From Micromonospora coriariae (lineage in GTDB: Bacteria; Actinomycetota; Actinomycetes; Mycobacteriales; Micromonosporaceae): DNA of 64,000 bases. The notes under the pieces were generated by a model. That model was not told the origin of the DNA. It worked only from the letters and a program-made list of their open reading frames with translations, and made no database searches. The stretch lies in contig NZ_LT607412.1 in the NCBI RefSeq assembly GCF_900091455.1, forward strand, positions 1,922,001 through 1,986,000, read 5' to 3'. Shown here piece by piece: positions 18,574 to 26,966 of the stretch. How positions within the stretch are numbered: the first letter of the stretch is position 1; each line of letters starts with the position of its first letter. The position numbers and the translations under genes are program-made.

Positions 18574-19281
18574 TCAGCCACCAGACCACCGAGTCGGGAT
18601 CTCCAAAGGCGGCTCACCCTCACCGGCCCAGAAGATGGTCCCGGTCGCGTCGACCACCACCACCCGGGGCGTCCGGGCCATCCCCCAGGTGATCGCCTCG
18701 GCCGGGTCGTCCCAGCTCGGGGCCTCCTCCAGCACGCCGGTCTCGGCGCCCGCGTCGTCCCCAGCCGAGCGTTCCCAGTACGCCGTCCAGACCTGCTGCC
18801 CGGCGGACATGTCCGGGTGCACGAAAACTGTGCCGCGCCCTCGCCAGGCGGCCAGCCGCTCCGGGACCACCGGCACCGGCGTCTCGCCGGTCACCGCCTC
18901 CAGGTCCTCCACGCCGAAGGCGTGCGGCAGCAGCTCGGCCATCCGCAGCGCGCGACCCTTGGTCTCGATCAGGCACTCCGGCCCGCCGTGCTCCCAGAGC
19001 AGCTGCCGGCACCTGCCGCACGGCATCAACGGCTCACCTGTGGCGTCGACGCAGGAGAGCGCGACGAGGCGGCCACCCCCGGTGGCGTGCAGGCTGGACA
19101 CCACCCCGCACTCGGCGCAGAGGGTCACCCCGTACGCGGCGTTCTCCACGTTGCAGCCGACCACCACGCGGCCGTCGTCGACCAGCGCGGCCGCGCCGAC
19201 TGGGAACGTCGAGTACGGCGCGTACGCGTGCCGCATCGCGTCCGTGGCGGCGGCGCGCAGTCGCGCCCAGTCGATCTCCAT
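18574..19281 (-). CDS. cdd: Cytidine deaminase with a C-terminal extension
   Basis: About 235 residues. Residues 1-130 are a complete cytidine deaminase: FPVGAAALVDDGRVVVGCNVENAAYG, catalytic/zinc motif CAEC, and PCGRCRQLL. The remaining 100 residues (RGRGTVFVHPDMSAGQQVWTAYW, ARTPRVVVVDATGTIFWAGEGEPP) are not part of standard Cdd, and I do not recognise them. ATG 19281 is preferred; GTG 19287 is possible. A -10-like CAGAAT (19289-19294) seven bases upstream suggests its own leaderless promoter. In related genomes I would expect this gene directly after the nucleoside permeases; here an 8-kb cassette lies between. Confidence 0.88.
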   Translation of the reverse strand: MEIDWARLRAAATDAMRHAYAPYSTFPVGAAALVDDGRVVVGCNVENAAYGVTLCAECGVVSSLHATGGGRLVALSCVDATGEPLMPCGRCRQLLWEHGGPECLIETKGRALRMAELLPHAFGVEDLEAVTGETPVPVVPERLAAWRGRGTVFVHPDMSAGQQVWTAYWERSAGDDAGAETGVLEEAPSWDDPAEAITWGMARTPRVVVVDATGTIFWAGEGEPPLEIPTRWSGG

Positions 19282-19339
19282 GCCCACAATTCTGCCGCAT
19301 CGGCCACACGACCTGCGGCTGGGCTCGAATAGCCGGCCT

Positions 19340-19408
19340 CATGTCCGACCCGGGCAGCCCGGACATGACGAGGCGCGGCCGGTGGGGACGTCCCCCACCG
19401 GCCGCGCC
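19340..19408. terminator. Double hairpin at the cdd/cassette border
   Basis: The first stem has CATGTCCG (19340-19347) and CGGACATG (19360-19367). The second is very strong: 16-base arms GGCGCGGCCGGTGGGG (19372-19387) and CCCCACCGGCCGCGCC (19393-19408) around a five-base loop. It terminates the small secreted-protein gene and insulates cdd from the cassette. Confidence 0.75.
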
Positions 19409-19422
19409 GTGGACCCGTCGGC

Positions 19423-19899
19423 TCAGTACCGCCAGGCGGTGCAGTTCGGCCAGCTCGACGGGGCCTTCCAGCCACCGCTGTACGTCGCGTAGCCCCAGCA
19501 GATCCGGTGTCGGTCGCTGTCCGAGCTGGTGTTCGTGGTGTGGCTGGTGTTCCAGGTGCCCTCGGCGCCGACACCCGAGATCTTGTTGTAGGCCGCCTGG
19601 AGGTAGTAGCCGTACGGCGACTTGATCTCCCGCTCGACCCGGATGGCGTAGGGGATACCGGTCGGGTCGGGCTGGTAGTCGACGGTGATCTGGCCCCAGC
19701 GCTCGGTGCAGGCGCTGTTCTGGACCAGCTTCCAGCCGGCAACGATCGAGCCGTTCGTCGTTGCGTACTTCGCGTCCACCACGGAGCTGCAGGCCGCGGC
19801 GGCGGGAGTGGCCGGCGCGATGACGGTGCTGAGCCCAGCAGCGGCGACAAGGGCGATCGCGATACGCGCGCCCTTGCGGACGATTGATGACTTCTGCAC
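19423..19899 (-). CDS. Small secreted protein of unknown family
   Basis: About 158 residues from GTG 19899, preceded by GGAAGGA; the longer open frame to 20022 lacks a site. A Sec signal peptide is clear: basic VRKGAR, hydrophobic IAIALVAAAGLSTVIA, and an Ala-rich cleavage site near PATPAAA-ACSS. The mature part (about 125 residues) has three Cys, many aromatics and Ser/Thr, a repeated YG/WGY pattern and the end WPNCTAWRY, suggesting a beta-rich extracellular domain. It is divergent from the giant secreted protein and may belong to the same cassette. I cannot assign a function. Confidence 0.7.
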   Translation of the reverse strand: MQKSSIVRKGARIAIALVAAAGLSTVIAPATPAAAACSSVVDAKYATTNGSIVAGWKLVQNSACTERWGQITVDYQPDPTGIPYAIRVEREIKSPYGYYLQAAYNKISGVGAEGTWNTSHTTNTSSDSDRHRICWGYATYSGGWKAPSSWPNCTAWRY

Positions 19900-20248
19900 T
19901 CTCAGGTCCTTCCCCGAAACAGACGCCGAGGTGTCGACGTCGCGCCGGACGCTACGGACGGCCACCATCACGGCGACATCGCGCCGCCACTGCCGAACCC
20001 CCGGCTTTCGACCCGACGGCAACCGGCGTCCCGGGCGGCAGTTCCGTGTTCAAGCCGCCAGAAAACAGGCCGTATACGGCATCGACCGTCATCAAAGCAG
20101 GTGGGCTTCCCCCTCGCCGCCCAACCGGTGGCCGGTCCGCCGGCCCGGTGATGGCCCGACGATGAGCCCGCTCCGAATGATTTCGCCCGCCGTCACATCG
20201 GCGGCCCCTGCTCGCGGTCCGGAGACGGGGAGACATCAGGAGGACGGC
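19900..20248. other. Divergent intergenic region of the cassette
   Basis: These 349 bp separate the two divergent secreted-protein genes. Base composition is less GC-rich than the coding regions. It should hold both promoters, but I see no convincing -35/-10 pair or operator. The only clear signal is AGGAGG (20238-20243) before the TTG start at 20249. Confidence 0.4.
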
Positions 20249-23200
20249 TTGCTGACAAGACGATCTACGAGAAAGTGGCGGATGCTGGCGGCCATCACCG
20301 CCGTGGCCGCCGCCAGCATCACGATTCCGTTCGGCGCACCGCAGGCGCGGGCAGCGGAACCCGAGAGTCAGGCCGCACGGGCGGAACCGGCGGTCCCGCC
20401 GAAGGGGACGGACACCCGCCACGACACGGTCGCTCCCGAACGACGAGACGAGGTACTGGCACCCGGCTGGCGTACCTCGGCGGACCTGAGCTGGACGACC
20501 TCGGGCGACGTCCGGGGCTTCCACGTGCTCGCGGCGACGGCTCGCAGCGGATACACCTGGCGGACGGTGGCGACGCTTGCCGAACCAGGCTTCGACGCGG
20601 ACCAGTGGATCGGCAACGCCTGCCTCACCGGATCGGGCCGGCGGCTGGTCGTCGTGTACGCGCCACGGACGTTCACCAACAAGGCCGACCTCTTCGACCG
20701 GGGAGGCTTCACCGCGGTGGTGGACCTCGTCAGCGGCAAGGTCACCAAGCTGCCGGTGCAGAGTTCACTGGCGTACTTCAACCCGGGTTGCGGCACCGGC
20801 GAGAGTGCCGTCGTCGCTCAGTTCGACGGTGAGCGGATCGACAGGCCCACGGTCAGGACGGTGCGGAGCCGACTGCTGACGGTGGACGCCGAGGCTGGAT
20901 CGGTGTCGGCACCGATCCAGCTCGAGACGGAACTCAGCTCGGCTGTGCCGACCCGGGACGGCATCGTCGCGGCTGGCGGTGGCCGGCTGCTGCGCGTCGG
21001 TACGAACGGCAGCCTCACCCCGCTCGCCGCCACCGAGGGAACCGCGTTCCGGCTGGTGCCCGACAAGACGGGCGGGGTGCTCTTCATGGACCGGGCCGGC
21101 GATGGTACGCGGGTCAAGCGCACCCTGCCACGACCCGGATCGGCCGTGACCACGCTCGCCGAAGGCAAGCTCAGCGACCTCGGGCTCGCCCGGGGGTCGG
21201 ACGGCCGCGCCTTCCTGACCGGTGCGGCGACGCGGGTGGCGACGCTGCCGACCAGCGTGCGGCGTCTGGACGTCCCCGCAGGCGCGGAGCTCTCCTCCGA
21301 AGGCGCCGTGGCGCTCACCAGGATCAGCCAGAACCGGATCAGCGGCGCCCCGACCGCCCGGACGGTGACGCCGGACAGCCCCGAGCCGGTCCGGATCGAG
21401 GCCCGAGTGACCGCGACCGGCGACGCAGTGGCCTTCGAGGTCGCGCCGGTGGCGACGGGTGCCGCCGCCGCGTCCGGACGAACCCCCCACCCCAAACTCG
21501 GCCGGCCCGCCGCCCGAGGCAAGTCGCAGCAGGGCCGGGCGCCCGGCGCGGAGCAGCGGGCGGCCGCCTCGCCGAACGACCCGGTCGAGGCCGAGCGCAC
21601 GTGTTCGGTGCCCCGCAACGACCCGCGTAACCAGGCTCTGCAACCCAAGCCACGGCAGGTGGAGTGGGCCGTCGACCAGGCGATCACCGACTCCCTGCAC
21701 AACACCCGGGAGGCGAACTGGAAGAACCTCGGGATGCCCGCCTACAGCCCGCAGGGACTCTTCCCCTCCGTGGAGCTCACCGGCGGGGGTCGCGTTCCCG
21801 CGCAGATCATGCTCGGCATCATCGCGCAGGAGTCCAACATGTGGCAGGCGGCGCGATTCGCGCTGCCCGGCGTCACCGCGAACCCGCTGATCGGCAACTA
21901 CTACGGCATCGACATCTACAACGCCAGCACCGGTGACGACTGGGACATCAACTGGGCCGACGCCGACTGCGGCTACGGCGCGACCCAGGTCACCGACCAC
22001 ATGCGACTCGCCGGCAAGGAGAAGGGGCCAGGCGACGAGGCGTGGGATTACCAGACGCAACGGGCGGTCGCCCTCGACTTCGCCACCAACGTCGCGGCCG
22101 GCCTGCAGATCCTGCAGAAGAAGTGGAACGAGACGAAACAGGCCGGCCTGACCGTGCACGACGCGGACCCCGCCGCCATCGAGAACTGGTTCTTCGCGGT
22201 CTGGGCGTACAACTCGGGCTTCTACCCGAACAAGGGTGACGGTCAACCATGGGGCGTGGGCTGGCTGAACAACCCGATCAACCCGCGTTACGACCCGCAG
22301 CGCCTGCCGTTCCTGGAGGTGACGTACGACGACGCCCGCACCCCGCAGAAGTGGCCCTACCCGGAGAAGGTGATCGGCTGGGCGGGCCACCCGATCGAGC
22401 TGAACGAGTCTCCGGAGACCCTGGTGGCCGGCTACCGGGCGGCCTGGTGGACCACCGTTCCGATGCGGGTGCTGGCCAAGCCGCCGCTGGACCTCTTCTG
22501 CAACCAGTCGAACCACTGCGACCCCGCCAAGACGATCACCCCGGACGATCCTGACGTCATCGGGGAACCCGCCGGACCGTGCGAGAACAAGAACGCGGCC
22601 GGCTACTACGACCTGCGATGCTGGTACAACCAACCGGTCGGCTGGAAGGCAGAGCCCGGGGAGGCCTGCGTGGCCTGCGGAAACGAGGTGCTGCGCTTCG
22701 ACCCCGGGTACGCGTACCAGGATGACGGGACCAGCTTCCCACCGAAGTGTGACCTCTCCGGCTTGCCGGCGGGCGCCAAGGTGATCGACGACGTGCCGGA
22801 CGGCACCCCGTCGATCCGGCCCAACTGCGGCCGGCCGTGGTCGAACGCGGGAACCTTCCGCCTGGACTTCGCCTCGGACAGCGGGGGCCGGTACCCGGCC
22901 AAGGTCGACCTGCACCAGATCGGCGCCGGGTTCGGGGGGCATTTCTGGCGTGGCCACACCCGGACGGCAACCGACGAGGGCGGGAAGCTGAGGACCACCG
23001 GCACCTGGGCCCTGTCCCAGCCGATGAGCGGGTGGACCAGGGTCATGGTCTCGGTGCCGGACCACGGTGCGTGGACCGGCCAGGCCAGGTACACGATCAA
23101 CCTTGGCAATGGCAAGAGCCGCTACCGGGTGGTCAACCAGACCTGGCAGACGAACCGCTGGGTCGACCTCGGCACCTTCAATCTCGCCGGCAACGCCAGC

Positions 23201-24907
23201 GTCTCGCTGAGCACGGTCACCGCCGACGGACGCGGCGAGGACAGCATCATCTTCGACGCCGTCGCCTTCGCGCCGACCAGCAGGCCGTCGGCGTTCTACG
23301 TCGCGATGGGCGACTCCTACTCCGCCGGGGAAGGCGGCGCTCCGTACGACCGGAACAGCGACTACAACCGGGAGAGCGACAGCCCGCTCGACAAGAACGC
23401 CTGCCACCGGTCCCAGCAGTACGCCTACCCGCGGTTGGTGACCCTGCCGGGCCAGACGCAGCCGATCGCGTCGCAGGCGGCCGAGGGCAAGGCATCGTTC
23501 GCGCTGATCGCCTGCTCGGGCGCGATGACCACGAGCGTGACCACGGACGCGGTCAACAGCCCGCCGAGCGCGGACGACCAGCGGGGCAGCACCGTCTGGG
23601 GCAGCAAGGACTATCACTACGGTGAACTGACGCAGGTCGACCAGGGTTATCTGGACGAGGACACCACCCACGTCAGCATCTCCATCGGCGGCAACGACGC
23701 CCGCTTCGGGGACGTGATGAAGGCCTGCATGCTGGCCATCGGCAGCTGTGACGACGACGACTTCCGGGTGACCCGGCAGAACGACGTGGTGGACCCCGCA
23801 CCGCTCAAGCAGTACGAGACGAACCTGATCCGCAACCAGCTTCCGTCCCACCTGCTGGCCACCTACCGGGCGATCCACGCGAAGGCGCCGAACGCCCAGA
23901 TCGTGGTCGTCGGCTATCCGCAGCTGTTCGACGACCACCCGTCGGGTGGCTGTTATCTCATCACCCCGGAGGAGCAGCAGCTGCTCAATTCGTTCGGCAC
24001 GTTGCTGAACATCAGCATCGCGAAGGCCGTCGAGACGGTCCACGGTCAGGGCGTCAACATCCGCTTTGTCGACCCCAACCACCGGTGGCGTATCGGCACC
24101 GGCCCCGACACCCACGGCGCGTGTCCGGACGTGGACGGCAGCTGGATACACGCCGTCATCGCGACGTCGGAGTCGGGAAGCGGCCGGGACGTTCCGGGGG
24201 CGGGAAGTTGGCACCCGAAGGTGGAGGGGCAGCGGCAGCTCGCCCTGCTGGTGAATTCGAGCCTGGCCGGCTACAGCTCGGCCTCGGCCGTGCAGACCCG
24301 GATCAGCAACTACGTGGCCAGCCGGGCAGCGGACGGCTGGACGATCAGCGCCCCGCAGGCGCAGAACGCGGCGGACACCTGCCTGCGGTTGGCACGGGTG
24401 GGAGGGCTTGTCGGTGACCCCTGCATGACCATGCCCATCCTCTTCCCGACCTCGGCGGACGCGGCCGGCGCGGCGAACAACGACATGGAGGCGCTGAAGG
24501 GGCATCCGTCCTGGGTGGCGCTGCACTACGTCAAGGGCAGCGAGAAGGAGAAGGGATGGTCCCGGAGCTGGATGAACCTTGCCGCCACCAATCAGACGAC
24601 CTGTCCGACCCCCCGCCCCACGGGCATGCAGTGCGACGAGTTCCCGTTCTACACCAGCGAGCAGGGGGCGGCGTGGGACCGCCACCTTGGCGAGAACTCA
24701 CCCACCAGCACGAGGCTTCGGCTGGTGCCAACCGCCGAGAATCGAGCTGAGGGGACGATGGTCGGCGCCATGTATACGAAATGCCAGATGGCCAGCGGCA
24801 CGTACACTGCGCTGGCGCCACGCGTACTGACCGGCAATGGGCAGCCCTACCTGACCATTCCGCTGGTCGGCACCACCAACATCCCCAAGACGTTCTACAC
24901 CTGCTGA
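20249..24907 (+). CDS. Giant secreted multidomain protein: transglycosylase-like, golvesin-like, SGNH hydrolase and NucA/NucB-type nuclease
   Basis: About 1,552 residues from TTG 20249, chosen for AGGAGG five bases upstream; ATG 20282 is an alternative. A signal peptide ends near residue 34. Residues about 60-400 look like a repetitive beta-propeller. Residues about 440-700 resemble a lysozyme/SLT fold (IIAQESNMW near 522, GYGATQVT near 574, AVWAYNSG near 652). Residues about 870-1010 resemble a golvesin C-terminal-like beta domain. Residues about 1015-1345 form an SGNH hydrolase (GDSYSAGEG, GGNDARF, WHP). Residues about 1365-1552 match NucA/NucB nucleases (motif CDEFPFYTSEQG near 1462). Paired cysteines suit an extracellular life. 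A SUKH protein follows, so this may be a contact- or secretion-dependent toxin; a scavenging enzyme is the alternative. Confidence 0.75.
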   Translation: MLTRRSTRKWRMLAAITAVAAASITIPFGAPQARAAEPESQAARAEPAVPPKGTDTRHDTVAPERRDEVLAPGWRTSADLSWTTSGDVRGFHVLAATARSGYTWRTVATLAEPGFDADQWIGNACLTGSGRRLVVVYAPRTFTNKADLFDRGGFTAVVDLVSGKVTKLPVQSSLAYFNPGCGTGESAVVAQFDGERIDRPTVRTVRSRLLTVDAEAGSVSAPIQLETELSSAVPTRDGIVAAGGGRLLRVGTNGSLTPLAATEGTAFRLVPDKTGGVLFMDRAGDGTRVKRTLPRPGSAVTTLAEGKLSDLGLARGSDGRAFLTGAATRVATLPTSVRRLDVPAGAELSSEGAVALTRISQNRISGAPTARTVTPDSPEPVRIEARVTATGDAVAFEVAPVATGAAAASGRTPHPKLGRPAARGKSQQGRAPGAEQRAAASPNDPVEAERTCSVPRNDPRNQALQPKPRQVEWAVDQAITDSLHNTREANWKNLGMPAYSPQGLFPSVELTGGGRVPAQIMLGIIAQESNMWQAARFALPGVTANPLIGNYYGIDIYNASTGDDWDINWADADCGYGATQVTDHMRLAGKEKGPGDEAWDYQTQRAVALDFATNVAAGLQILQKKWNETKQAGLTVHDADPAAIENWFFAVWAYNSGFYPNKGDGQPWGVGWLNNPINPRYDPQRLPFLEVTYDDARTPQKWPYPEKVIGWAGHPIELNESPETLVAGYRAAWWTTVPMRVLAKPPLDLFCNQSNHCDPAKTITPDDPDVIGEPAGPCENKNAAGYYDLRCWYNQPVGWKAEPGEACVACGNEVLRFDPGYAYQDDGTSFPPKCDLSGLPAGAKVIDDVPDGTPSIRPNCGRPWSNAGTFRLDFASDSGGRYPAKVDLHQIGAGFGGHFWRGHTRTATDEGGKLRTTGTWALSQPMSGWTRVMVSVPDHGAWTGQARYTINLGNGKSRYRVVNQTWQTNRWVDLGTFNLAGNASVSLSTVTADGRGEDSIIFDAVAFAPTSRPSAFYVAMGDSYSAGEGGAPYDRNSDYNRESDSPLDKNACHRSQQYAYPRLVTLPGQTQPIASQAAEGKASFALIACSGAMTTSVTTDAVNSPPSADDQRGSTVWGSKDYHYGELTQVDQGYLDEDTTHVSISIGGNDARFGDVMKACMLAIGSCDDDDFRVTRQNDVVDPAPLKQYETNLIRNQLPSHLLATYRAIHAKAPNAQIVVVGYPQLFDDHPSGGCYLITPEEQQLLNSFGTLLNISIAKAVETVHGQGVNIRFVDPNHRWRIGTGPDTHGACPDVDGSWIHAVIATSESGSGRDVPGAGSWHPKVEGQRQLALLVNSSLAGYSSASAVQTRISNYVASRAADGWTISAPQAQNAADTCLRLARVGGLVGDPCMTMPILFPTSADAAGAANNDMEALKGHPSWVALHYVKGSEKEKGWSRSWMNLAATNQTTCPTPRPTGMQCDEFPFYTSEQGAAWDRHLGENSPTSTRLRLVPTAENRAEGTMVGAMYTKCQMASGTYTALAPRVLTGNGQPYLTIPLVGTTNIPKTFYTC

Positions 24908-25099
24908 CAATCCACTTCGGGCATTGACGGCAGGATGCCGGCCGGTCGGCGCGTTCGGGAAACTTGAGCGCGGCGGCCGGCCAAACCCTTTCCTCCAATG
25001 AGGACAGGCTGAGCCCGGGCCGATTCCTACTATCAACTCAGCAGTCGGAATGCACAGGCAGTGATTGCGCTCCCCCATCGCCCGTGCAATCCTGCAACC

Positions 25100-25726
25100 G
25101 TGTCTGACGTCGACCAGGACCTGACCACCATTCTCGGGCAACTCGAATCACAATGGCGCGAAAACGGCGCGCCGATAGCCGGCCGGCTCGCACCTGGGCT
25201 TTCCGACGACCAGCTCGCCGCCGACTTCCGGGCCGCGGATCTCCACCTGCCCGACGAGGTACGGCGCTGGTGGGGCTGGCATGACGGGGTGCGCCGCCTG
25301 GAGCCCGCGACCCGCCTGGGCGTGGAGAGTCAGGTCGGGCCGGGCGGCTGGGAGTTCCTCACCCTGGCCGAGTCGATGGCCGAGCGCAACCTGATGCTCA
25401 GCCTGTGCGGCCGCGCGCACTACCCGGCCGATGACCAGGACTGGGACGGCTACTGGCGGCCGTCCTGGCTGCCGCTGTTCGCCTTCGACTCGAACCTGGT
25501 CTTCGTCGACCTCGACCGGTCCCCGCTCGGAAGGGTGCCTGTCCACCTGTGGGCGGCCCAGCCGGAGGACGTCGGCGTTCCGCGCACGACGTCCCTCGCC
25601 GAACTGCTGGCGATCTGGGTCCGTCTCCTCGACGAGCGCTACTACTGGTGGTCCGCCGAACAGGGGCGGTGGCAGGACCGCCGGCCGGACGTACCCCCAC
25701 CGCTCATCGACAGAGGCCTCCTTTGA
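25100..25726 (+). CDS. SMI1/KNR4 (SUKH) family protein, candidate immunity protein
   Basis: About 208 residues from GTG 25100 (or GTG 25061); neither has a strong ribosome site. The SUKH signature is visible: an N-terminal helix (LTTILGQLESQWREN), LPDEVRRWWGWHDGV, then WRPSWLPLFAFDSNLVFVDLDRSPLGRVPVHLWA and a final helix with LAELLAIWVRLLDE. No signal peptide, so it is cytoplasmic. SUKH proteins are a major immunity superfamily for nuclease toxins. Its place right after the NucA/NucB-ending protein fits that role. An imperfect hairpin (24937-24982) and a -10-like TACTAT (25028-25033) suggest it can be expressed from its own promoter. Confidence 0.75.
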   Translation: MSDVDQDLTTILGQLESQWRENGAPIAGRLAPGLSDDQLAADFRAADLHLPDEVRRWWGWHDGVRRLEPATRLGVESQVGPGGWEFLTLAESMAERNLMLSLCGRAHYPADDQDWDGYWRPSWLPLFAFDSNLVFVDLDRSPLGRVPVHLWAAQPEDVGVPRTTSLAELLAIWVRLLDERYYWWSAEQGRWQDRRPDVPPPLIDRGLL

Positions 25727-25776
25727 CCGGCGTCCGGAAGGGGCATCCCCGCCCTGACCAGCAAATCTTTGTTATC

Positions 25777-25805
25777 TTGACACCCCTCAATGTGAGCGGC
25801 AGTAT
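25777..25805 (+). promoter_or_regulatory. Candidate promoter of the SARP gene
   Basis: A perfect -35 TTGACA (25777-25782) is followed after 17 bases by CAGTAT (25800-25805), an acceptable -10. The SARP ATG is at 25848. The consensus -35 stands out in this GC-rich DNA. Confidence 0.45.
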
Positions 25806-25847
25806 GGACGGCCTTGGTACCGCACACCACGGCTACGGGGGCAAGGA

Positions 25848-26846
25848 ATGCGGTTTCGGCTTCTGGGTGCACCATGCGCGAAAGAAGTGTTCGCGGTGGC
25901 CGGTCGACGAGCGACCGTTATTGCGGCGATGCTGGCGATAAACCACAACAGGTCGGTTTCCCTTGACCGGCTGGTCGACGCCGTCTGGGAGTCAGCTCCG
26001 CCCGCCACCGCCAGAGAACAGGTGCAGAACTGCGTCTCGCTGATGCGGCGTAATCTGCGGACCACTCCGGCGGATCTCATCATCGAACGAAACAGAATCG
26101 GTTACCAGCTTCGCGGCGACGATTTCGAGACGGACGCCCACTGTTTCGAGCGCGAGGTGCGGGCGGCCGACGAGCTCCTCACCGAGGGCCGGTTGGCCGA
26201 CGCCGCCGGCCGGCTGCAACAGGGGTTGGCACACTGGTCCGGGCCTGCGCTCGACGGACTGAACGCCCGGGAGCTACGCGCCCACGCGATCCGCCTCGAC
26301 GAGTTGCGGTTGGCCGCGATGGAGCGGCTCGCAACGACCAACCTGCGGCTGGGGCGGCACGATCGGGCGATAGCCGAGCTACGTGCGCTGATCGAAATAG
26401 AACCGCTCCGGGAGAACATTTCCATACTGCTGATGGACGCGCTGGCCGACAGCGGTCGGTCCATCGAGTCGCTGACCGTCTACCGCGTCTATCGCGACCG
26501 GCTGCGTACGGAACTGGGCGTCGAGCCGGGGCCGGTCGCCAAGGCCAGGGAGCGTCAGCTCCTGCAGTCGTTGAACCCGCCTGCCCCGATCGCCGTCGAA
26601 AATCGCGTCGGGCCGACCCGGCTCGCCGCCCCGGCGACCCAGCATCGGCACCTGGACCGGGCCGAGGTGAACCTGGACCGGAAGATATCCAGCCACTTGG
26701 AGACGGCGTACGCCCACATCCGGGCGGCGTTCGAGCTGCTCGGGGCGGGACCTCCCGGGTACATCGAGCTTCCCGGCCTCACCCCGCCGCACGCCGAGCA
26801 ACGCAAGACCACGCCGCCCACGTACCACCGTCGCGTCGGCCCTTGA
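25848..26846 (+). CDS. SARP-type transcriptional activator (OmpR-like DNA-binding domain plus BTAD)
   Basis: A 332-residue protein from ATG 25848. The N-terminus MRFRLLG..., then AGRRATVIAAMLAINHNRSVSLDRLVDAVWES and EQVQNCVSLMRRNL...IIERNRIGYQL form the OmpR-like winged helix (residues 1-95, with a slightly shortened first sheet). Residues 100-250 form the BTAD helical repeat (DAHCFEREVRAADELL, LGRHDRAIAELRALIEIEPLRENISILLMDAL, YRVYRDRLRTELGVEPGP). The last 80 residues are variable. SARPs activate genes through direct heptamer repeats at 11-bp spacing; such an array lies just downstream, before the peptidoglycan-binding gene. No antibiotic cluster is present, so its targets are probably cassette genes. 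Confidence 0.85.
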   Translation: MRFRLLGAPCAKEVFAVAGRRATVIAAMLAINHNRSVSLDRLVDAVWESAPPATAREQVQNCVSLMRRNLRTTPADLIIERNRIGYQLRGDDFETDAHCFEREVRAADELLTEGRLADAAGRLQQGLAHWSGPALDGLNARELRAHAIRLDELRLAAMERLATTNLRLGRHDRAIAELRALIEIEPLRENISILLMDALADSGRSIESLTVYRVYRDRLRTELGVEPGPVAKARERQLLQSLNPPAPIAVENRVGPTRLAAPATQHRHLDRAEVNLDRKISSHLETAYAHIRAAFELLGAGPPGYIELPGLTPPHAEQRKTTPPTYHRRVGP

Positions 26847-26862
26847 TCGCCGTCGGTCGCCG

Positions 26863-26902
26863 GTGGCAGACCAGTGTCGGAGCGGTGTCGGATCAGTGGC
26901 GG
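26863..26902 (+). promoter_or_regulatory. Four-fold SARP-type heptamer array
   Basis: Heptamers GTGGCAG (26863), GTGTCGG (26874), GTGTCGG (26885) and GTGGCGG (26896) recur with an exact 11-bp period, that is 7-bp repeats with 4-bp spacers. This is the known layout of SARP binding sites. The array ends 65 bp before the ATG of the next gene. A weak -10-like CAGGCT (26910-26915) lies at the expected distance. Confidence 0.65.
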
Positions 26903-26966
26903 GCACGGTCAGGCTGGTCTCCTCGGCTCACCGGCCCTGATCCCGACCAGGAAGGAACGCTCCCTG

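Noticed and set aside
20765..24685. Long antisense open frame (1,306 codons) opposite the giant secreted protein
   Set aside because: A shadow frame of high-GC coding DNA: no ribosome site, no recognisable domain, and the plus strand has clear domains. The same applies to antisense frames at 3692-7135 and 8832-12212.
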